Positions 59,372-64,000 of a stretch of 64,000 nt of DNA are shown piece after piece (positions within the stretch are counted from its first letter, which is position 1; each line of letters begins with the position of its first letter). The stretch lies in the NCBI RefSeq assembly GCF_000332315.1, contig NZ_KB235933.1, forward strand, positions 1,303,041 through 1,367,040. The letters are read 5' to 3'. The stretch comes from Prochlorothrix hollandica PCC 9006 = CALU 1027 (lineage in GTDB: Bacteria; Cyanobacteriota; Cyanobacteriia; Prochlorotrichales; Prochlorotrichaceae). Position numbers and translations under genes: made by a program. The notes beneath the pieces were generated by a model, which saw only the letters and a list, made by a program, of their open reading frames with translations, searched no databases and had not been told where the DNA came from.

Positions 59372-59634
59372 GTGTATCGCCCAAAACTCTGGGTATTGCC
59401 AGGTTTCTCGTTGGGTTTCGTACCTCAACCCAACCTACAAAGCTGAAAAACCTCGCGATCGTAGGTTGGGTTGAGCTACCCAAGACCCCAGGCACCCCGC
59501 CCCGACCTAACGGGCGAAACCCAACAGGGGACTGGGGCGATCGCCCAAAACTCTGCGTATTGCCAGGTTTCTCGTTGGGTTTCGCAAGGCTCTACCCAAC
59601 CTACGGGATGAAAAACCTCGAAACCGTAGAGTTG
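59372..59634. repeat. Dispersed repeat R5
   Basis: Long form of family R with three palindromic GTAGGTTGGGT-type arms and two CGCCCAAAACTCTG segments, like R3. Begins about 55 bp after lipB. Confidence 0.65.
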
Positions 59635-59671
59635 GGTTTCTGGGGAGCATCCCAGTTTGGCAACTTGCTCT

Positions 59672-59775
59672 GCATCCCTCATCCCCCAGCCCCTTCTGCC
59701 AGGGCGGGAGAAGGGGAGCCAGAACATTCAAAGTCCCTCTCCCGTTCTGGGAGAGGGATTTAGGGTGAGGGTAGC
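59672..59775. repeat. Dispersed repeat C2
   Basis: CATCCCTCATCCCCCAGCCC, then GGAGCCAGAACATTCAAAGT and CCCGTTCTGGGAGAGGGATT, GGGTGAGGGT: an inverted element related to C1 at 35838 and, in part, to 61567-61625. Confidence 0.55.
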
Positions 59776-59833
59776 CAAAGCGGGATACACCCAGTTTCTG
59801 GCAGGTTTTGTCAGTCACTCAGGGTCGGGAGTC

Positions 59834-60040
59834 TCAGCCCACCTTCGGTAGCCCTGGGGAATCGAGCCAATCATAAATGCGTTCCAGTTGTTCTAAGGTC
59901 ACCAGACCATAGCGCCACAACACCATGGGCATGGGACCAAGATCCTGTTCGCTATGGCGCAGGGCCAAATCGATGGAAGACGGGGAGAGACGGAGTTCAT
60001 CCCGCAAAAATTGGACTAGACGCTCATAGGGAGGGTTCAT
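59834..60040 (-). CDS. DUF2949 family protein (68 aa)
   Basis: ATG 60040 (MNPPYERLVQFLRDELRLSP) gives a 68-residue soluble helical protein with SSIDLALRHSEQDLGPMPMV and LWRYGLVTLEQLERIYDWL, matching the cyanobacterial DUF2949 family. Function is unknown. A longer open frame reaching 60325 crosses 15-bp tandem repeats and is rejected. Confidence 0.82.
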   Translation of the reverse strand: MNPPYERLVQFLRDELRLSPSSIDLALRHSEQDLGPMPMVLWRYGLVTLEQLERIYDWLDSPGLPKVG

Positions 60041-61010
60041 GGCAGAGATTTCCTGATAAAACGGTTTATCAAAACCCTGAAACCTCTCACGCAAGGATGG
60101 AAACGGACAGGAGGTCTCTGGGGTTGGTCTATATAAAGAAGAGCAGACAAAGAAGAGCAGACAAAGAAAAGCAAAAAGGGAGCGGTAAGACCGGGACAGA
60201 TGACACCGGGACAGATGACACCGGGACAGATTACACCGGGACAGATAAACCCCGAAAATAAACCCCGAAAAAACGAGACAGTGGGGTTTAGGTAAGCAAC
60301 TCGTCTGGACTGTACCACGGGCCATCCCTCGGTAGATCTTGGGATTTGGGACGGGCTAGGGGAGAGATCAGGGAGATCAACCCGTTCAGAACAGGGCCGC
60401 TGCTGAAGGTGTTACCCCTTGTTCAACCCATCTCAGCCCTATGATTCTCAGAATTGTAACTTAAGTTAACACTGATACCATAGATTCAGCCCCCCGCTGA
60501 CAATAGCCCCTGCATTGACCCCGGATAACCCCCGGATAACCCCCGGATAACCCCTGGCGATATCTCAACCGCGATCGGCCCGCTGAGATCCCGCCCGCTG
60601 AAATCCCGCCCGCTGATATCCCGCATACTGACATCCCGCACACCATGGGGATTTGATAACGACGGCGATCGAGCCAACAGGACCGTTGCCAGACACTGCA
60701 CCAGACACTGCACCAGACACTGCAATACAGAGCTTTAACGCCCCGTTTAAGATGGCCATTGGCAGGTATGGTACTCCACATTGTCTCTCCCTGGAGCGAT
60801 CGCCCTGGTAATTCAGTGAATCCACCGAATTTCTTCCTAATTCACCCTCAAGTTTTCTGCAACACATCCCAGAAAGCAACGCTAACCAAATTAGTTTGGC
60901 CAGAATCTTTACGGGGATCAAGGGATCGCCGTTACAAGAGCTAACCCTAAATTCAACCCTTAAGGGATGGCTTTGACAAAAATCCTGGAACCAACATTAG
61001 GACACAGACA
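60041..61010. repeat. Gene-free region with four minisatellites
   Basis: No gene is supported. 60123-60163 and 60188-60248 are 15-bp repeats (ACACCGGGACAGATG type), 60519-60553 is a 12-bp repeat (CCCCGGATAACC), 60583-60645 a 15-bp repeat (ATCCCGCCCGCTGAA) and 60686-60724 a 12-bp repeat (CCAGACACTGCA). 60730-61000 has no recognisable feature. Confidence 0.6.
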
Positions 61011-61109
61011 CAGCAGTCCTAAATGGGTCGTGGGGTGTGCGCCCGGAGGACGCACATCACCCAAGGGGTTGCAAAGATCGAGATCCTTACCACTGCTTTA
61101 GGGTGGCTG
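61011..61109 (-). mobile_element. MITE family A, diverged copy A7
   Basis: A 99-bp element in reverse orientation, CAGCAGTCCTAAATGGGTCG at the left and TTTAGGGTGGCTG at the right. The right TA is intact (61110-61111); the left flank is CA. Interior drift suggests an older insertion. Confidence 0.7.
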
Positions 61110-61280
61110 TAGGGTATGCGAAGATAACAACTTTAGCCATATCCTGTCAAGGGTTCTTGGCCCCTCCACCTCCTCGGAGACCGTACCCCCTGAGTCGCTG
61201 ACCACACTGGCCAGAAACCCACCCCACCCGCAGGGTCAGCAAACCTGAACCCTACCCCGACCAAAACCCAGCAAGGGCAT

Positions 61281-61562
61281 GGTTTCCACGCCCAATTTGG
61301 GGCAGCGGGGGTCTATGGCGTGGCGGCAATTTCAGGGCTGGCGGATGTGGATGCGGTCAGTATTTCCCTGGCCCGCGCCGCCACTGGCACCCTCGCCACC
61401 CAGGTCGCTAGCCTTGGGGTTTTAATCGCCATCTTTATGAATACCCTGGTCAAAGTGTTTATTACCTGGTCGATCGGCGGCAAAGCCCTGGCCCAATGGT
61501 GTGGATCAATCCTTTTAGGATCCCTCGTCCTCAGTTTTGGGATTATTTGGCTGACACGTTAA
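61281..61562 (+). pseudogene. C-terminal remnant of a DUF4010/MgtC-type membrane protein
   Basis: The frame reads FGAAGVYGVAAISGLADVDA then VSISLARAATG, MNTLVKVFITWSIGGKAL and a final membrane segment (ILLGSLVLSFGIIWL). This matches the C-terminal third of DUF4010 proteins (AISGLTDVDA, SNTLVK). No upstream part is present: the sequence before 61281 is unrelated. A GTG at 61320 could give an 80-aa peptide, but a decayed gene is more likely. Confidence 0.65.
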
Positions 61563-61658
61563 TCCTGTGATCTGCGACTTAGGGGAAACCCTCATCCCCC
61601 AGCCCCCTCTCCCGGCTTCAGCTTCCCTCAGCCAACCTACAAAGACCATCTTTTGTCA

Positions 61659-61869
61659 GGCTTGTATTTCCGTAGGTTGGGTAGAGCCTTGCGAAACCCA
61701 ACACAACCATTGTGGCTGTTGGGTTTCGTACCTCAACCCAACCTACAAAGACCATCTTTTGGGCACCTCGAAAAATCAAAATTCTCGCCCCTGTACCAAC
61801 GCAAGAATAGGGGTTGTGGCGGGCGGCTTCGCCCAACCCAATTAATCGAGGTGCCCTTTTGTCAGTCAA
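61659..61869 (-). repeat. Dispersed repeat R6 interrupted by MITE B3
   Basis: Reverse-orientation relative of R1. CGTAGGTTGGGTAGAGCC and the GTTGGGTTTCGTACC arm match R1 closely. Its end CCTACAAAGACCATCTTTT is separated from GTCAGTCAA by B3 and one TTTT copy. Confidence 0.8.
61761..61856 (+). mobile_element. MITE family B, copy B3 (nested in R6)
   Basis: A 96-bp element with GGGCACCTCGA and TCGAGGTGCCC ends, flanked by TTTT on both sides. The uninterrupted target sequence survives in R1 (10027-10053), so both the insertion point and the 4-bp duplication are confirmed within this window. Confidence 0.9.
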
Positions 61870-61929
61870 CCAGGGGTTTTAGGGTGAAGGTCTTCGGGAA
61901 CAAGGTCTTCGGGAACGTTGCCCATCGCG

Positions 61930-62943
61930 TTAATACTTCTGGGGGACAAAAAATTGCTCGTTCAGGGGAGGACGCACATAGTTCAGGGGCGCACTCTTAC
62001 GGGGGGGCAATTCTAACGGCTCTGGGGTCATATCAATATAGGGAATTTTACTGAGAAAATGACTGATGCAATTGAGCCGTGCCCGTTTTTTATCATCAGC
62101 CTCGACGGTGAACCAGGGGGCTTCAGGAATATTGGTATGGGCAAACATGGTGTCTTTGGCTTGGGAATAGTCAGCCCAGCGATCGCGGGACTCTAAATCC
62201 ATAGGGCTAAGCTTCCAACGGCGGGCCGGATCCGTTGTGCGGGATTGGAATCGCCGCTCCTGTTCCTCATCACTGACAGAGAACCAGTATTTCAGCAGAA
62301 TAATGCCCGATCGCACCAACATCCGCTCAAACTCAGGACAGGTGTGCATAAACTCCTGATATTGCAGATCGGTGCAGAATCCCATGACATGTTCCACCCC
62401 AGCCCGGTTATACCAACTGCGGTCAAAACAGACAATTTCACCAGCGGCAGGCAGATGGGGAACATAGCGCTGAAAATACCACTCTGTTTTTTCGCGATCG
62501 CTGGGGGTTCCCAAGGCTACAACCCGACAGCCCCTAGGGTTCAGCGGTTCTGTAATGCGCTTAATGGTGCCCCCTTTACCCGCCGCATCACGCCCTTCAA
62601 ACAAAATCACAATACGGGTGCCCGTGTGCTTAACCCAGTATTGCATCTTCACCAGTTCTACCTGGAGCAGTGCCAGCTTTTTCTCATAAAACTTCTTGGA
62701 AATCTTGGAACTACCTTCCCCCTCAGAGAGACGATGTATTACCATTTTCTCTGGTTTTTTCTCCAGTTTTTGCTCTGGTTTTTGCTCTGGTTTTTTTGCT
62801 GATTTTTTTGATTTTTTCTTCCCTTTGATTTTGTGGTCATCGTCCTTTTTCTTCTTAGCCTTCTGGTCAGGCGATGCTTCTGGGGCAGACTGTTCCATGA
62901 TTCCAGGGGTGGAATGACTCGCCGTTGTCTCGTTCTTTGTCAT
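61930..62943 (-). CDS. ppk2: Polyphosphate kinase 2
   Basis: PPK2 transfers phosphate between polyphosphate and nucleotides. The 337-aa protein has a Lys-rich, low-complexity N-terminus (residues 28-66, KKSKKSAKKPEQKPEQ) and then the PPK2 core: Walker A EGRDAAGKGG (116-125), ITEPLNPRGCRVVALG, Walker B-like FDRSWYNRAGVEHVMGFC (173-190), and SPMDLESRDRWADYSQAKD with HTNIPEAPW. A single core domain is typical of class I enzymes; the preferred nucleotide cannot be read from sequence. The basic tail may bind polyphosphate (inference). Confidence 0.94.
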   Translation of the reverse strand: MTKNETTASHSTPGIMEQSAPEASPDQKAKKKKDDDHKIKGKKKSKKSAKKPEQKPEQKLEKKPEKMVIHRLSEGEGSSKISKKFYEKKLALLQVELVKMQYWVKHTGTRIVILFEGRDAAGKGGTIKRITEPLNPRGCRVVALGTPSDREKTEWYFQRYVPHLPAAGEIVCFDRSWYNRAGVEHVMGFCTDLQYQEFMHTCPEFERMLVRSGIILLKYWFSVSDEEQERRFQSRTTDPARRWKLSPMDLESRDRWADYSQAKDTMFAHTNIPEAPWFTVEADDKKRARLNCISHFLSKIPYIDMTPEPLELPPRKSAPLNYVRPPLNEQFFVPQKY

Positions 62944-62970
62944 CAGCCAAATTTATATAGAGCTACTGCT

Positions 62971-63069
62971 GGGCACCTTGAACAATCCAAATTCTCGCCC
63001 CTATACCAACGCAGAAATAGGGGTTGTGGCGGGCGGCTGCGCCACCCAACCCAATGAATCGAGGTGCCC
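62971..63069 (+). mobile_element. MITE family B, copy B4
   Basis: A 99-bp element with GGGCACCTTGA and TCGAGGTGCCC ends and a perfect TGCT duplication on both sides. It lies 27 bp upstream of the ppk2 start codon. Confidence 0.85.
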
Positions 63070-63179
63070 TGCTTATAGCCAAAGTATAGAAACTGTTATG
63101 ACAATTTAAATGTGATCAATTGCACGAAACATGAGTAAAGCAATAAAAATTAATACAACTTCATGACGGATTAATAACA

Positions 63180-63236
63180 GGGCACCTCGCAAAATTCAAA
63201 TTCTCGCCCCTGTACCAACGCCAGAATAGGGGGTGT
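63180..63236 (+). mobile_element. MITE family B, truncated copy B5
   Basis: Begins GGGCACCTCGCAAAATTCAA and keeps the left 57 bp (to GGGGGTGTGG), then joins AGTTGTGTCAGTCA, the terminal motif of family R. The right half is missing. Confidence 0.7.
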
Positions 63237-63272
63237 GGAAAGTTGTGTCAGTCACTCCAATTTACACCTATA

Positions 63273-63371
63273 CAGCAATCCTAAATCAGTTGTAAGGATC
63301 TCGATGGCTGAAACCCTTGGTGTGGTGTGCCCCCTCCGGGCGCACACCATACGACCCATTTAGAACTGCTG
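63273..63371 (+). mobile_element. MITE family A, copy A8
   Basis: A 99-bp element with CAGCAATCCTAAAT and ATTTAGAACTGCTG ends and TA on both sides (63271-63272 and 63372-63373). Confidence 0.85.
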
Positions 63372-63395
63372 TAAATCTACTCCTATCTAGGAGAT

Positions 63396-63470
63396 GGGCA
63401 CCTCGAACACGGTAATCCAGGTTATAGCGGGCGGTTGCGCCACCTCCCCCCATTCATTGAGGTATCCGGA
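63396..63470 (+). mobile_element. MITE family B, degenerate copy B6
   Basis: GGGCACCTCGAACACGG at the left, GCGGGCGGTTGCGCCACC in the middle and TTGAGGTATCCGG at the right: a shortened, decayed copy just downstream of the acetyltransferase stop. Confidence 0.55.
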
Positions 63471-63472
63471 TC

Positions 63473-64000
63473 TTAAAATAGGGTGTCTGCGATCGCCGCG
63501 TCGCTAGTGGCAGAAAATCCGGGGTGAAAGGTAACGTTACCTTGGGGAATGGGGCGATCGAAGGCTAGGGCTAGGAAAAATTCGGGGGGAATGCCCCCAT
63601 AGATTAACGTAGGACTGTTTCTAAACCAAAATCGCTGATAATAGGCGGGGTAGCCCACTAGGACGCAACCTTGGGCACCGCTAGTTTTGAGCAAGGATAA
63701 ACCTTCCTGGATTAAGGCGGTGCCAATGCCCTGGTTCTGGTATTCCGGCACCACGGAGACGGGACCCAGGCCATACCATTGGGGACTACCATCGGAAATC
63801 GTGACGGGGGAAAAAGCGATGTGACCTACGACTTGTCTATCAATATCTGCGACCAAGGACAATGTTAGAGCATTAGCCTGACGTAAAGCCTGGATGATGA
63901 ACTGCTCTGTATTATTACTAATCTCCAGGGTCTGAAAAGCAGCGATCGTTACCTCAGTGATTGCCGCAATATCACAGGTTTGTTCCGGCCTAATGATCAT
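63473..64000 (-). CDS. GNAT family N-acetyltransferase (YhbS-like)
   Basis: The 175-aa protein starts with ATG at the very edge of the window (64000) and appears complete. GNAT motifs: VGHIAFSPVTISDG, then LGPVSVVPEYQNQGIGTALI carrying the acetyl-CoA-binding Q-N-Q-G-I-G-T pyrophosphate loop, and CVLVGYPAYYQRFWFRNS, typical of YhbS-type members. The acceptor is unknown. A start further upstream, outside the window, cannot be excluded, but MIIRPEQTCDI is a usual family beginning. Confidence 0.88.
   Translation of the reverse strand: MIIRPEQTCDIAAITEVTIAAFQTLEISNNTEQFIIQALRQANALTLSLVADIDRQVVGHIAFSPVTISDGSPQWYGLGPVSVVPEYQNQGIGTALIQEGLSLLKTSGAQGCVLVGYPAYYQRFWFRNSPTLIYGGIPPEFFLALAFDRPIPQGNVTFHPGFSATSDAAIADTLF

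Noticed and set aside
59834-60325. 163-codon form of the DUF2949 gene
   Set aside because: The extra 95 residues derive from 15-bp minisatellites. The family length is about 68 residues, from ATG 60040.

Overview
The window is chromosomal DNA of a cyanobacterium. GCGATCGC-type octamers are very frequent, and photosynthesis genes are present: psaD, petN, petE and a ferrochelatase with a chlorophyll-binding tail. The mature plastocyanin carries Tyr12 and Pro14. As far as I recall, this is the hallmark of plastocyanin from Prochlorothrix hollandica, a chlorophyll a/b cyanobacterium, so this strain or a close relative is the best guess. Coding sequence is GC-rich. An AT-rich patch at the left edge (about 550-2170) looks acquired.

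Layout. 1-2460 is a decaying accessory zone: a transposase start, a nucleotidyltransferase-like gene, a DUF4926/DUF2281 gene, a DUF6883 gene broken by a 98-bp MITE, and a NADAR stub overlapping the copper ATPase stop codon. 2457-23000 is mostly housekeeping: copper ATPase, HPt protein, glyA, an MFS transporter, tatC, secreted proteins, a UbiH-type hydroxylase, def, an FHA-PrsW membrane protease, a 1410-aa SNF2 ATPase and gcvH. 23366-39100 holds a BMC-like protein, an MscS channel with a cyclic-nucleotide domain, petN (34 codons), an LpxB-related protein, psaD, trpE, a DUF3782-like protein, a pilus-like protein and ftsH. 39979-49631 holds a giant CheB-CheR-PAS-GGDEF-EAL protein, a J-domain protein, and the divergent hemH and hemE.

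49993-54210 is a CRISPR locus with 39 repeats in three blocks and no cas gene in the window. It reads as a tandem duplication of terminator-array-leader, transcribed on the minus strand. The left array is split by about 710 bp carrying two small convergent ORFs. dinD, a Uma2 nuclease and a PD-(D/E)XK protein follow, then an SDR protein, petE, lipB, a DUF2949 protein, a DUF4010 remnant, ppk2 and a GNAT acetyltransferase.

Intergenic DNA is dominated by dispersed repeats. Family A is a MITE of about 98 bp with TA target duplications (8 copies). Family B is a MITE of about 99 bp with 4-bp target duplications (4 full and 2 damaged copies). Family R has palindromic GTAGGTTGGGTT cores and can have TTGACTGACA ends. 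Family D is a REP-like hairpin near gene ends. There are also a 75-bp hairpin tandem array and many minisatellites with 7- to 20-bp units. Two insertions can be dated relative to their targets because the uninterrupted target can be reconstructed: A in DUF6883, and B inside R.

Functionally, several genes support photosynthetic electron flow and tetrapyrrole supply (psaD, petN, petE, hemE, hemH, and possibly the copper ATPase that would feed plastocyanin). I see no long operons. Most genes stand alone, separated by repeats.
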